From NCBI GenBank assembly GCA_002083635.1, contig MSXP01000008.1, forward strand, positions 17,930-81,929: a stretch of 64,000 nucleotides of DNA, in the 5' to 3' direction. This stretch comes from Proteobacteria bacterium ST_bin12. GTDB taxonomy: Bacteria > Pseudomonadota > Gammaproteobacteria > Burkholderiales > Methylophilaceae. Shown piece after piece: positions 8,490 to 18,201 of the stretch (position 1 is the stretch's first letter; the number at the start of each line of letters is the position of its first letter). A program made the position numbers and the translations under genes. The notes beneath the pieces are model-generated. The model searched no databases. It saw only the letters and a list, made by a program, of their open reading frames with translations, and was not told the origin of the DNA.

Positions 8490-9419
8490 ATGAAATTTTC
8501 TATCTACCAAAACAGCCGCCAAGGGCCCAGAAATTATAACCAAGATCGCTTGGCTTATTCCTACAGCAAAGATGCACTATTGTTAGTATTGGCTGATGGC
8601 ATGGGCGGCCACCGCAATGGCGAAGTGGCTGCACATTTGGCCGTTAAAACCCTGACCGATGCTTTTCAACGCTTGGCAGTGCCTTTTTTAAGTAGCCCAG
8701 CTAAGTTCTTAATTGACCATATTCAGCAAGTGCACGATATGATTGATAACGTCACCCAACGTGACGAATTAATCGAATCCCCACGCACGACCATCGTTGT
8801 TGCCATTATTCAGCGTGGATTTTTGTACTGCGCGCATGTGGGCGATTCTAGGCTTTACCATTTCCGCGATGGTCACTTGTTATTCCGTACCGAAGATCAT
8901 TCAGTCGTGCAATCGCTGTACAAAAAAGGCATGATTACCAAAGAAGAAATGGCTACGCACCCTTATAAAAACAAGGTGTACAACTGTTTAGGTGGCGAAA
9001 CGCCGCCGCAAATCGATTTATCTGACCGTTTTGAGCTGCTAGAAGGCGATACTATTCTGTTGTGTACAGATGGCGTTTGGGGCGTATTAAGCGATCAGCA
9101 AATTAAAGAAATTATTCAGCAACATATTGTGATTGCCGATGCCACCAATAAACTGATGGATAGCGCAGAATTTGCCAGCGATGAACGTGGCGATAATATG
9201 AGCGCGATTGGCTTGCAATGGGGCGACAGACAACAAAGCAGCACGGCTGTTTCAACGCAACTGATGCCTTTGGGCGAAACCACAACCATCATGAACACCG
9301 TGCAACAGCATAATAAAGACGGCATGAATTTAAATGACTTGTCTGATGACGATATTGAAAGCACCATTGCCGAAATTCAAAACGCGCTGAATAAAACGCA
9401 GCAAAAGCCAAAAATTTAA
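8490..9419 (+). CDS. PP2C-type serine/threonine phosphatase
   Basis: A 309-residue PPM/PP2C metal-dependent phosphatase. The metal- and phosphate-binding motifs are intact: NQDR (17-20), LADGMGGH (34-41), AHVGDSRLYHF, LCTDGVWGVL and RGDNMSAI near residue 235. The last 65 residues are polar and probably disordered. It sits directly behind the Ser/Thr kinase gene, which suggests it reverses that kinase's phosphorylations. The cytoplasmic location follows from the lack of a signal peptide. Confidence 0.93.
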   Translation: MKFSIYQNSRQGPRNYNQDRLAYSYSKDALLLVLADGMGGHRNGEVAAHLAVKTLTDAFQRLAVPFLSSPAKFLIDHIQQVHDMIDNVTQRDELIESPRTTIVVAIIQRGFLYCAHVGDSRLYHFRDGHLLFRTEDHSVVQSLYKKGMITKEEMATHPYKNKVYNCLGGETPPQIDLSDRFELLEGDTILLCTDGVWGVLSDQQIKEIIQQHIVIADATNKLMDSAEFASDERGDNMSAIGLQWGDRQQSSTAVSTQLMPLGETTTIMNTVQQHNKDGMNLNDLSDDDIESTIAEIQNALNKTQQKPKI

Positions 9420-9533
9420 CCTAATTTTAGGGTTAAGTAGCGCGTCTAAGCGTTATCTGTTGTTAAGTTTTATCAGTCTCAATAATGCATGGCTTATAAT
9501 ATGTGTTTATTTCATACAGATTAAGCACTTACT

Positions 9534-10262
9534 ATGCATACCAACAACCGCCCAAGCCAACGCGCAAACAACCAACTTCGTGCAGTAGAAATCATCCGCC
9601 ACTACACCAAGCATGCCGAAGGCTCTGTGCTGGTTAAGTTCGGCGACACCCATGTGTTGTGTACTGCCAGTGTAGAAGAAAAAGTACCCAGCTTTTTAAA
9701 AGGCAAAAATCAAGGCTGGGTAACGGCTGAATACGGCATGTTGCCACGCTCAACGGGCAGCCGCATGGATAGAGAAGCCGCAAAAGGCAAACAATCTGGA
9801 CGCACGCAAGAGATTCAGCGCTTGATTGGCCGCAGCTTGCGCGCGATTATCGACCTTGAAAAACTGGGCGAACGCAGCGTGCATATTGATTGCGATGTCA
9901 TTCAAGCCGATGGCGGCACGCGCACGGCCAGCATCACTGGTGCTTATGTCGCTTTGAGTGATGCGATATCGACTTTGTTAAAATCAGGAAAAATTACTGA
10001 AAATCCATTAAAACAAGCGGTTGCTGCCATTTCGGTTGGTGTTTATAAAGGCATTCCTGTATTAGATTTAGATTATATTGAAGACTCGGACTGCGATACC
10101 GATATGAATGTCGTGATGACGGCGGATGGCGGATTTGTAGAGATTCAAGGCACGGCTGAAGGTGAGCCTTTTGCGCGCGAAACCATGAACGCGATGCTGG
10201 ACTTAGCCGCTAGCGGCATCAATGATTTGTTAGCCAAACAAAAAGACGTTTTAAGTATTTAA
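9534..10262 (+). CDS. rph: Ribonuclease PH
   Basis: A phosphorolytic 3'-5' exoribonuclease that trims tRNA 3' ends. At 242 residues it is full length (family about 238). The start MHTNNRPSQRANNQLR and conserved RSTGSRMDREA and QADGGTRTASITG segments are typical. There is no truncation like the E. coli K-12 rph frameshift. It is followed by rdgB after 13 nt, the usual rph-rdgB-hemW order. Confidence 0.96.
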   Translation: MHTNNRPSQRANNQLRAVEIIRHYTKHAEGSVLVKFGDTHVLCTASVEEKVPSFLKGKNQGWVTAEYGMLPRSTGSRMDREAAKGKQSGRTQEIQRLIGRSLRAIIDLEKLGERSVHIDCDVIQADGGTRTASITGAYVALSDAISTLLKSGKITENPLKQAVAAISVGVYKGIPVLDLDYIEDSDCDTDMNVVMTADGGFVEIQGTAEGEPFARETMNAMLDLAASGINDLLAKQKDVLSI

Positions 10263-10275
10263 TTTAAGCTTTCGT

Positions 10276-10869
10276 ATGTTAAAACAGTTAGTCATTGCGT
10301 CAGGCAACCAAGGCAAACTTGCCGAAATTCAAGCTTTGTTACAGCCGTTAAATATAGAAGTTTTACCGCAATCGGCTTTTAACGTAACAGAAGCGTCTGA
10401 ACCGCACTGTACATTTATTGAAAACGCCTTAGCCAAAGCCCGCCACGCCAGCCTTGCTACAGGCTTACCTGCGCTAGCAGACGATTCAGGCTTATGTTTA
10501 GAAGCATTACAAGGCGCACCAGGTGTGCATTCTGCTTATTTTTCTGGCGTTAAAGATGATGCAAAAAATAACGCGCATTTACTTAACACCTTAAAACAGC
10601 ATGAAAATCGTTTTGCACATTATTACTGCTGTTTGGTACTAGTGCGCAAACATGACGACCCGCAACCGCTGATTGCGGAAGGCATTTGGAAAGGCTCTAT
10701 TTTAAAAAAAGCGCGTGGCGATAATGGTTTTGGCTATGATCCGCTATTTTTAGATGCGATTACTGGCCAATCTGCAGCCGAACTGACGCCAGAGCTGAAA
10801 AATAAATTGAGTCATCGTGGCCACGCTTTGCGTAAAATGCTGCAATTAATTCAGCACTTAACGTACTAA
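10276..10869 (+). CDS. rdgB: Non-canonical purine NTP pyrophosphatase (RdgB/Ham1)
   Basis: Hydrolyses dITP, XTP and ITP to monophosphates and so keeps deaminated purines out of nucleic acids. It has 197 residues, the family's normal size, with the N-terminal IASGNQGKLAEIQ substrate loop, LADDSGLCLEALQGAPGVHSA, and C-terminal GDNGFGYDPLF and LSHRGHALRKM motifs. It lies between rph and a small unknown gene in one probable operon. Confidence 0.96.
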   Translation: MLKQLVIASGNQGKLAEIQALLQPLNIEVLPQSAFNVTEASEPHCTFIENALAKARHASLATGLPALADDSGLCLEALQGAPGVHSAYFSGVKDDAKNNAHLLNTLKQHENRFAHYYCCLVLVRKHDDPQPLIAEGIWKGSILKKARGDNGFGYDPLFLDAITGQSAAELTPELKNKLSHRGHALRKMLQLIQHLTY

Positions 10870-10878
10870 TATTCTCAA

Positions 10879-11094
10879 ATGAAAAATTTACCAACTTGGG
10901 TTCGTGATGACAAAAGCGTCGTTGCCTGCACCGAAAAAATTAAAGTCATGACGGACAACTTTGAAGAGATTCAGCAAATGATGCAAGATGCTTTTGAAGA
11001 CGGCTTGCTGATGGAAGTGAATGAGGCGCAAATGCGTGCCACATTGAATTCGATTGTTGAAGAACTGATTAACCCATATAAAAAAGGCGAATAA
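10879..11094 (+). CDS. Conserved small acidic protein of unknown function
   Basis: A 71-residue protein, mostly helical in appearance, acidic in the middle and ending in a short basic tail, with no signal peptide, membrane segment or metal motif. It begins 9 nt after the rdgB stop and ends 4 nt before hemW, so it is translated within the rph-rdgB-hemW operon. The spacing and ordinary codon use support a real gene. I do not recognise a domain and assign no function. Confidence 0.75.
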   Translation: MKNLPTWVRDDKSVVACTEKIKVMTDNFEEIQQMMQDAFEDGLLMEVNEAQMRATLNSIVEELINPYKKGE

Positions 11095-11098
11095 TCAT

Positions 11099-12337
11099 TT
11101 GAAAAAGATTATTCCGATTAACGCTGAAACATACTTTAATCACGTCAAACCCATTAATAGCACCTCCCCCATTTTAGGTGATGCTACGCTATCGGGCTTA
11201 ACTAATCCGCCGCCGTTATCGCTATATATTCATATTCCTTGGTGCGTAAAAAAGTGTCCTTATTGCGATTTTAATTCGCATGAATCGCGCACTGAGATAC
11301 CCGAAAAACGCTATGTAGCGGCGTTGATTGCGGATTTAGAACAATCTGTACCGCGCGTTTATGGACGCAAAATCAAAAGTGTATTTTTTGGTGGTGGTAC
11401 GCCCAGTTTGTTTTCGGCTGAATCGATTGATGAAATTTTAAGTGCTGTACGCATGTTAACTCCGTTGGAATACGGCGCTGAGATTACGCTGGAAGCCAAC
11501 CCTGGCACGGTAGAAACAGCACGTTTTGCAGCTTATAAGCAGGCAGATGTTAACCGTATTTCGCTAGGCATTCAAAGTTTTAATGCAGATTATCTCAAAG
11601 CGCTTGGCCGTATTCATGATGACAAGCAAGCGATACAAGCCGCAGAGTTGGCACTTAACACCTTTGAGCGGGTGAATTTGGATGTGATGTATGCGCTGCC
11701 GAATCAAAGTTTAGAGCATGCATTACAAGATGCGCGTCAAGCAGTCGCTTTAAATCCAGACCATTTATCGTTTTATCACTTAACTTTAGAGCCGAATACG
11801 CCATTTCATCGCACGCCGCCTAGCTTGCCTGATGATGATGTCAGTGCAGATATGCAGGAGCAGATTGAAGCATTGTTGGGCGAGCATGGTTATGAACATT
11901 ATGAAACGTCTGCTTTTTGTAAGCCCAAGAGTCAATCACGACATAACTTAAATTACTGGCAATTTGGCGATTATTTAGGCATTGGTGCAGGCGCGCATTC
12001 CAAACTCAGCTATCACGATAAAATCACCCGTGAAACGCGCCATAAACACCCAAAAGCGTTTATGGAAAATGCTGAAAATGGCAACGCGGTGGACAATAGC
12101 TGGCAGATTGCACAGGCTGATTTAGGCTTTGAATTTATGATGAACGCACTGCGATTAACTGATGGCGTTGAGACTGGCTTGTTTCAGCAACGCACAGGAT
12201 TAAGCTTGCAAACCATGCATGCAGGGCTGGCGGCGGCTACTAAAAAAGGCTTAATCACACAAGACTTAACCCGCATTAAACCGACTGCGCTTGGCCAGCG
12301 CTATTTAAACAATTTATTGGGCTTATTCTTAAATTAA
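11099..12337 (+). CDS. hemW: HemW-type radical SAM heme chaperone
   Basis: A radical SAM protein of the HemW group (often mis-named coproporphyrinogen III oxidase), which binds heme and passes it to respiratory enzymes. The CxxxCxxC cluster motif is C49, C53 and C56 in WCVKKCPYC, then GGGTPS and the HemN C-terminal region near LRLTDGVETGLF. The only plausible start in frame is the TTG at 11099, giving 412 residues with an unusually long stretch of about 40 before the core. An AAGG stretch lies about 10 nt upstream. Confidence 0.9.
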   Translation: MKKIIPINAETYFNHVKPINSTSPILGDATLSGLTNPPPLSLYIHIPWCVKKCPYCDFNSHESRTEIPEKRYVAALIADLEQSVPRVYGRKIKSVFFGGGTPSLFSAESIDEILSAVRMLTPLEYGAEITLEANPGTVETARFAAYKQADVNRISLGIQSFNADYLKALGRIHDDKQAIQAAELALNTFERVNLDVMYALPNQSLEHALQDARQAVALNPDHLSFYHLTLEPNTPFHRTPPSLPDDDVSADMQEQIEALLGEHGYEHYETSAFCKPKSQSRHNLNYWQFGDYLGIGAGAHSKLSYHDKITRETRHKHPKAFMENAENGNAVDNSWQIAQADLGFEFMMNALRLTDGVETGLFQQRTGLSLQTMHAGLAAATKKGLITQDLTRIKPTALGQRYLNNLLGLFLN

Positions 12338-12368
12338 AGTTTTTAAATTAATGTTTTTAAGTTAATGC

Positions 12369-13991
12369 CTATTTTGACTCAAAATCTTTACGGGTATCCA
12401 ATAGCGCTATCAGCATTAAAATTTCATCTAACGCCGATTTACTAAAACCTGCTCGCTCACCATCACGATTATCGGTAATCAAACTACGCAAATACACACT
12501 TGCCAACTCGCTGGGCCATACAGCGTCCAGTTTTTCCATAATATGCGGAAAGTCTTCTAAATGTTGAGATACCACAATTGCCGCGTTGGTCGTCGCTAGG
12601 TCGTTTTCGTACCACACTGGCGTCATCACATTAAACGTTTGATGCAGGCTTTTCGCGTATTCCTCAAACTCTTCTTTGGCATTAATTTTTCTAAATACTT
12701 CTAACAAATACAACCAATGATTAATAGAGGCTTTTGGCTGTGTTTCGATGGTTAACTTTAGGTGTGCAATCGCATCTTGCGTGCGATTAATGCTCATCAG
12801 CAGTTTTGCTTCTTCTAGGGTGGAAGAGGCTTTTTCCATTTCGGTATCTAAAAAAGCTTTCTTCGATTCGCTGGGCTGATGCTCAACAACATATTCAGAT
12901 TCTTGCTCTGTGTCTTGCCATTGGTCACCAAAATGGGTGACCGTATCATCCTCCATACTTGGCATCGCTTCACTTAAGCGCGCTAACATGCGTTGACGAT
13001 TTTTTCGTATTAAATAAGCGATAACACTGAGCAGAATCATGCCACCTAATATCAGCAATAATCCATATTTCAACCAATCAAATGCTGGCTTAATGGTCAG
13101 CGATGGCGCTGCTTGCTGGTCAACCACAGCAGGTGCAACAACAATCGCTGCAGGCGCAGGGTTTAAATTTTTAAATACTTTTTTAACAGGCGGCAAAAGT
13201 GTAGTTGTTTGCGTTTCAGGCGGCTTAACATCGGCTACAGCCGAATCCGCAACGGCATTTTTGGTTGTATCGATTGGCGTAACTTGAGTACTGGACGCCG
13301 TACTTGCAGGAAAGCTTAGGGTTTTATCTAAAACCAACTTTAAATTGTTTAGTTTTTCTTGCAAAACACCTAATTTAATGTGCAAACGCTCTAACTCAGC
13401 TTTCAAAAAAGCATTTTTGCTGACTAAGGCCTCGTATTCTTGCAATAAAAAAGCAGGTATTCTGCTTGTGGTTTGCTTAATGCTGTAACTCAAATGCATC
13501 TTTTGACGCTGAGCTTTAGCGCGCTTTGCTTGAATCAAGCCAACTTTTTGCGAAAGTGATTTAAGTGTAGGAATTTGCAATAATGTTGGCTCGTCAAACT
13601 CGTTGGTCGCCTTTAATTTTGGCTCCAAATCGGCATTTAAAGCGATTGTTTCCGCCACAAACTGCTTGCGCATCGTTTGGCTTTTAGGGTAAAACGAACG
13701 CGCAATATCGTTCAAGCTCTCACCTGGTATTGCTGGCCAAGCCATGGTCGTTGCCGTATCTCCGTCTACATTATTTGCACCAATCGACTGCGACATAATG
13801 GGTTCTGATGCGCTGTTATCTAGATTATTTTGGCTTGGGTTTTCTGTGTTGACAGGCTGAGATTGATTGACATCCGCTTCGCTTGACGCTGCAGTTGTTG
13901 AAAGTGGTTCATCTATTACACCATCTATGGCGCGCACGGTGCTACCGAAAGTTAACGGTATCAGTAGCACAAAAATGAATGATTTTTTCAC
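12369..13991 (-). CDS. FimV-like LysM/TPR inner-membrane protein
   Basis: A 540-residue envelope protein. It has a signal peptide (1-22), a Ser/Asn-rich linker, a LysM-like segment (PGESLNDIARSFYP, near 90), a coiled coil around 165-220, a Pro/Thr/Ala-rich stretch, one transmembrane helix near 308-330, and a cytoplasmic TPR-like region (LEEAKLLMSINRTQDAIAHL). This order matches FimV/HubP-type polar organisers for type IV pili, though it is shorter than most. The family name rests on architecture, not on a diagnostic motif. It converges with hemW and lies just downstream of argH on the same strand. Confidence 0.7.
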   Translation of the reverse strand: MKKSFIFVLLIPLTFGSTVRAIDGVIDEPLSTTAASSEADVNQSQPVNTENPSQNNLDNSASEPIMSQSIGANNVDGDTATTMAWPAIPGESLNDIARSFYPKSQTMRKQFVAETIALNADLEPKLKATNEFDEPTLLQIPTLKSLSQKVGLIQAKRAKAQRQKMHLSYSIKQTTSRIPAFLLQEYEALVSKNAFLKAELERLHIKLGVLQEKLNNLKLVLDKTLSFPASTASSTQVTPIDTTKNAVADSAVADVKPPETQTTTLLPPVKKVFKNLNPAPAAIVVAPAVVDQQAAPSLTIKPAFDWLKYGLLLILGGMILLSVIAYLIRKNRQRMLARLSEAMPSMEDDTVTHFGDQWQDTEQESEYVVEHQPSESKKAFLDTEMEKASSTLEEAKLLMSINRTQDAIAHLKLTIETQPKASINHWLYLLEVFRKINAKEEFEEYAKSLHQTFNVMTPVWYENDLATTNAAIVVSQHLEDFPHIMEKLDAVWPSELASVYLRSLITDNRDGERAGFSKSALDEILMLIALLDTRKDFESK

Positions 13992-14003
13992 AATATTGAG
14001 TGG

Positions 14004-15416
14004 TTAACTTAATAATTGACGGGCACGTTGAATGGCTTTTTTGACTTGTACTGGCGCGGTTCCACCAATATGGTTGCGGCTAGCTAATGAGCCCTCCAGC
14101 GTTAATACCGCGTATACGTCTTCTTGAATTAGCGCATTAAATTGCTGTAATTCTTTTAATGATAAATCCGCCAAATCGCATTTTTTTTGCACTGCGTGCT
14201 TTACTGCCAGCGCAACAGCTTCATGCGCATCTCTAAACGGTAATCCTTTTTTCACCAAATAATCAGCTAGATCAGTAGCAGTTGCAAAGCCCTCAAGCGC
14301 GGCTTGGCGCATATTGGCTTTATTCACTTCAATGCCACGCAACATATCCGCATAAATCGCCAGCGTCATTAAAATGGTGTCTGCCGTATCAAACAATGGC
14401 TCTTTGTCTTCTTGATTATCTTTGTTGTAAGCCAGCGGCTGGCCTTTCATTAAAGTAAGCAAAGCCACTAAATGCCCATTAACGCGCCCTGTTTTACCGC
14501 GCACCAGCTCTGGCACATCAGGGTTTTTCTTTTGCGGCATAATGGATGAGCCCGTACAAAAACGGTCAGCGATATCCACAAAGGCGAACCTGGGTGAAGA
14601 CCATAAAATCAGCTCTTCAGAAAAGCGTGATAAATGCGTCATCAATAAAGCACTAGCCGCAGTAAATTCAATGGCAAAATCGCGATCAGAAACCGCATCT
14701 AAAGAGTTTTCACAAACGCCATCAAAACCCAAACTTTTAGCAACCATTTCGCGATTAATCGGGTAGCTAGTACCCGCTAAAGCCGCAGCACCTAATGGCA
14801 GGCGATTAATCCGTTTGCGACAATCGGCAAAACGTTCTGCATCGCGTTTCAACATTTCAAAATAGGCTAGCAAATGATGGCCAAACGTCACCGGCTGCGC
14901 CACTTGCAAATGCGTAAAGCCAGGCATAATGGTGTCAGCATGCTGCTCTGCCAAATCCACAATGCTCAATTGCAGCTTTTTAATCGCCACTAAAATGTCA
15001 TCTACGGTTGCGCGCAACCAAAGTCGTACATCGGTTGCCACTTGGTCGTTACGGCTTCTGCCCGTATGTAAGCGCTTACCTGCATCGCCAATTTTATCGG
15101 TTAAGCGCTTTTCAATATTTAAATGTACATCTTCTAAATCCAGCAGCCATTCAAAACTGCCCGCTTGAATCTCTGCCAAAATCTCAGTCAAACCTTTTTC
15201 GATTTTTGCTACATCATCCAAGCTGATAATGCCCTGCGCGCCCAGCATTTTAGCGTGCGAGATGGAACCTGCAATATCAAACTCGGCTAAACGTTTATCG
15301 AAATCAACCGATGCAGTGTACTTTTTAACCAATTCTGCGACTGGCTCATTAAAACGGCCAGACCAAGCGCTTGATTTTTTATTTAATGAGTTGTCTTGCA
15401 CTAGTTTCTCTTGCAC
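14004..15416 (-). CDS. argH: Argininosuccinate lyase
   Basis: Last enzyme of arginine synthesis, splitting argininosuccinate into arginine and fumarate. It has 470 residues with the fumarase-superfamily signature GSSIMPQKKNPD near 288-299, plus HTGRSRNDQVATD and TSYPINR segments. The start at 15416 is followed by the expected KSSAWSGRF. It is divergent from an AlgZ-type kinase gene; argH beside algZ-algR-hemC-hemD is a conserved arrangement in Pseudomonas and many betaproteobacteria. Confidence 0.96.
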   Translation of the reverse strand: MQEKLVQDNSLNKKSSAWSGRFNEPVAELVKKYTASVDFDKRLAEFDIAGSISHAKMLGAQGIISLDDVAKIEKGLTEILAEIQAGSFEWLLDLEDVHLNIEKRLTDKIGDAGKRLHTGRSRNDQVATDVRLWLRATVDDILVAIKKLQLSIVDLAEQHADTIMPGFTHLQVAQPVTFGHHLLAYFEMLKRDAERFADCRKRINRLPLGAAALAGTSYPINREMVAKSLGFDGVCENSLDAVSDRDFAIEFTAASALLMTHLSRFSEELILWSSPRFAFVDIADRFCTGSSIMPQKKNPDVPELVRGKTGRVNGHLVALLTLMKGQPLAYNKDNQEDKEPLFDTADTILMTLAIYADMLRGIEVNKANMRQAALEGFATATDLADYLVKKGLPFRDAHEAVALAVKHAVQKKCDLADLSLKELQQFNALIQEDVYAVLTLEGSLASRNHIGGTAPVQVKKAIQRARQLLS

Positions 15417-15501
15417 CGTGTAATGGCTTTCTTGGCTTTAATTATGAAAATTTTCGTTAATAATAATATACTTGTGCATTCATTATAACGAACTATACGC
15501 C

Positions 15502-16506
15502 GTGCGCAAAAATAGCCGTTTACCTAATTTACACAATCTTGGCATTCACCTGCGTATTTTGCTGATTGTGAACTTATTAACCGCTATTACAGCGATTTTA
15601 TTCAGCCAACAATTTAACGATTTTTTACCTTTATTAGCCGAATTATCGGCAATAGTGCAGCCTATTTTACTGCTTAGCATGTTAAGCCTGTATACGCTGC
15701 ATCCATTGTTGAATAAATTACCTTACTGGCTTGGTATTATCGTCATTTTTTTGTTAGAAATTGGCCTTACTTTTCTAGTATTTGTTGTATTTAATCAACT
15801 GTTTTCGTTTGAGGATATTCCAAGCGTCTATCGTGCCTGCCTATTAAGTGCAATTGTCACTGGTATTGTATTTTACTATTTTCATTTGCAACAGCGCGCT
15901 TACTCGCCTGCTATTGCAGAAGCGCGCTTGCAAGCCTTGCAAGCGCGCATTCGGCCGCATTTTTTATTTAATAGCATTAATGCCGTTTTGTCGCTAATTC
16001 GTAGCCAACCCAAGCGCGCCGAAACCGCATTAGAAGATATGGCCGATTTATTCCGCGTGCTGATGGCAGACAATCGTGATTTGGTACCGCTGGCGCAAGA
16101 AATTGCCTTATGCCGCCAATATTTGGCTTTAGAAAAATTACGCTTAGAAGAACGCTTGCAAATCACATGGCAAATAGACAACATGCCGCCAGATGCAATG
16201 ATTCCGCCCTTAATCTTGCAACCACTACTTGAAAACGCGGTGTATCACGGCATTGAGCCGATGGCTGAAGGCGGCGAAATTATGGTCACTATTTACACGC
16301 GACACAAAGAGTTGCACATTAGCATCAGCAACCCATATGCACCGCAAAATCAGCACCATACGGGCAATAAAATGGCGCTCAAAAATATTAAAGAGCGCTT
16401 AAGTTTACATTTTGATTTAGAAGCATCACTTAAAGCAGAAGCAACACAACTTAGCGACAAACAAAACCGTTATGAAGTGCATATTCGCTTGCCGCACACG
16501 CATTAA
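15502..16506 (+). CDS. LytS/AlgZ-type sensor histidine kinase
   Basis: A membrane sensor kinase of the LytS/YehU class. The N-terminal 140 residues hold four or so hydrophobic helices. Then comes the His-kinase motif RIRPHFLFNSINA, with the phosphorylated His in RPHF, and the ATPase motif LQPLLENAVYHGIEP. The GTG at 15502 gives 334 residues; a TTG at 15472 is in frame, but a TATACT box overlaps it, so the GTG is preferred. It precedes the LytTR response regulator by 54 nt and pairs with it. The signal sensed is unknown. Confidence 0.85.
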   Translation: MRKNSRLPNLHNLGIHLRILLIVNLLTAITAILFSQQFNDFLPLLAELSAIVQPILLLSMLSLYTLHPLLNKLPYWLGIIVIFLLEIGLTFLVFVVFNQLFSFEDIPSVYRACLLSAIVTGIVFYYFHLQQRAYSPAIAEARLQALQARIRPHFLFNSINAVLSLIRSQPKRAETALEDMADLFRVLMADNRDLVPLAQEIALCRQYLALEKLRLEERLQITWQIDNMPPDAMIPPLILQPLLENAVYHGIEPMAEGGEIMVTIYTRHKELHISISNPYAPQNQHHTGNKMALKNIKERLSLHFDLEASLKAEATQLSDKQNRYEVHIRLPHTH

Positions 16507-16560
16507 ATGACTGCATTAACTTAACACTAAAATAAACTAAAAAAATTTCGCTTAAAAAAC

Positions 16561-17289
16561 ATGTTAACTATTTTAATTGCCGATGACGAAACGCCCGCGC
16601 GCAATCGCTTGCGTGATTTGCTGGGCGATATTGCCGATGTAACGATTGTTGCCGAAGCCAAAAATGGCAAGGAAGCGATTGATTTGGCCATGCAAACCAA
16701 ACCCGATTTAATGTTATTGGATATACGCATGCCGCTGATGGATGGCATTGAAGCCGCCCAGCATGCGCAAAAACTCGAACCCAAACCCCATATTATTTTT
16801 ACTACCGCATTTGATGCTTACGCGATTAAAGCATTTGATTTAAACGCGATTGATTACCTACTCAAACCGATTCGCTTAGAACGCCTGCAAACCGCGATTG
16901 ATAAAGCGCATGCACTTAAGCCTAAACAGATTGAAGCCTTAAAACCGTTGCAAAAAATGCGCAGCCATCTCAGCATTCATGAGCGCGGCCGCGTGATTTT
17001 GGTGCCTATTGAACAGATTATTTATCTGCGAGCCGAACTGAAATATATCACGGTGCGCACTGCAGAACGTGAATATTTGATTGAAGAATCGCTCACCCAT
17101 CTAGAAACCGAATTTGGTGAGCGATTTGTACGATTGCATCGTAATTGTTTGGTTGCGCCAGTATTTATCACTGGCTATGAAAAGCGCCTCAATGAAACCA
17201 ACGAAGAACGCTGGGTTGCCTTATTAAAAGATATTCCCGAAGCCATTGCCATTAGCCGCCGCCAACAACATCTGGTTCGGGAAAGCTAG
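16561..17289 (+). CDS. LytTR-family response regulator (AlgR-like)
   Basis: A 242-residue regulator with an N-terminal receiver domain (ADDE at 7-10, phospho-acceptor D54 in LLDIRMP, conserved Lys in LLKPI) and a C-terminal LytTR DNA-binding domain (segment RVILVPIEQIIYLRAE and FVRLHRNCLVAP). It is the partner of the kinase just upstream. AlgR orthologues control type IV pili or exopolysaccharide in other genera; its targets here cannot be read from the sequence. Confidence 0.92.
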   Translation: MLTILIADDETPARNRLRDLLGDIADVTIVAEAKNGKEAIDLAMQTKPDLMLLDIRMPLMDGIEAAQHAQKLEPKPHIIFTTAFDAYAIKAFDLNAIDYLLKPIRLERLQTAIDKAHALKPKQIEALKPLQKMRSHLSIHERGRVILVPIEQIIYLRAELKYITVRTAEREYLIEESLTHLETEFGERFVRLHRNCLVAPVFITGYEKRLNETNEERWVALLKDIPEAIAISRRQQHLVRES

Positions 17290-17333
17290 CGCGCAAAACT
17301 TAACACCTTAAACAAGACGAAAAATATTAGCGT

Positions 17334-18011
17334 CTAGGGTTGTTTCTTTTTAGCATCCATTTCGGCAATCACTTTAGCCGCCCATTCGCGTCCGCCCAAA
17401 CCAAAAGCCAGTGCAAGTGCCAAAAAGAATGCGCCAAATACAATAATAAACAATGAGTGAATCAGCTGCATGCCAATGCCTAATTGCTCAAGCGCTACGA
17501 AAATCGCCAAGATTTGTATGCCGTATTCAGCCGATGTGCTCACCGTTAACGCATGCGAAAACTTAATGCTGTACAGCCATGCAAATACTAAGCGATTAAC
17601 AAAGCGCGCCAATAAAGTACCAAAAATAATGACTAAAATAGCCACAATAATATGCGGCAAATAGCTGGCTAATTGTTGTAACAACACAGCGACTTCATTC
17701 AGGCCCAGCGCATTCGCACCAGTAATCACAAATAACAGAATCACTAGCCAATACACCACTTGGCTGATAATGCCGCTTAAAGTCACATTAAAATTGCCAT
17801 GATTAATAAACGCTTCTAAGCCTGATTTTTGAGCGGCTTTATCAAATTGGGTCAATGTCAATAGGCGTTTTACGGCGGATCTGGCCAATTTGGCGATAAG
17901 CCAACCAAAAAATAAAATGACAATAACTGCTAATAACTTGGGCACAAAATGTATAAGCTGTACCCAAAATTCATTCAGCGAATTGATAAAAGTGTCTAAT
18001 TGATATTGCAT
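17334..18011 (-). CDS. Small MscS-like conserved-TM-helix protein
   Basis: A 225-residue integral membrane protein with four hydrophobic segments, in which two copies of the 'conserved TM helix' repeat of the mechanosensitive channel superfamily can be seen (AVIVILFFGWLIAKLARSAVKRLL and VAILVIIFGTLLARFVNRLVFAW, cited by their first residues VAVIVIL and VAILVII). The large cytoplasmic MscS domain is missing, as in a known subgroup of small homologues. A strong AAGGAG site precedes the ATG. It interrupts the usual algR-hemC adjacency and points the other way. Confidence 0.7.
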   Translation of the reverse strand: MQYQLDTFINSLNEFWVQLIHFVPKLLAVIVILFFGWLIAKLARSAVKRLLTLTQFDKAAQKSGLEAFINHGNFNVTLSGIISQVVYWLVILLFVITGANALGLNEVAVLLQQLASYLPHIIVAILVIIFGTLLARFVNRLVFAWLYSIKFSHALTVSTSAEYGIQILAIFVALEQLGIGMQLIHSLFIIVFGAFFLALALAFGLGGREWAAKVIAEMDAKKKQP

Positions 18012-18201
18012 AACCTTCTCCTTAAAACGTTTTAAAACAGCTAATTAGCTCATCGTCCATCCGTTTTCCAAAAATAAAACGCCAGTAAAATTGATGTTTA
18101 GTCTATTCATTTTAATATTGACCATTTTTAGCTTAACCCAAAAAACACACTTTTGTACACCCGTTTGCACACACACACAAGACATGCTAAAATTCTTAAT
18201 T

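Noticed and set aside
17314..17336. AGACG / CGTCT inverted repeat between algR and the MscS-like gene as a terminator
   Set aside because: A 5-bp stem with a long AT loop and no T-run is too weak to call.
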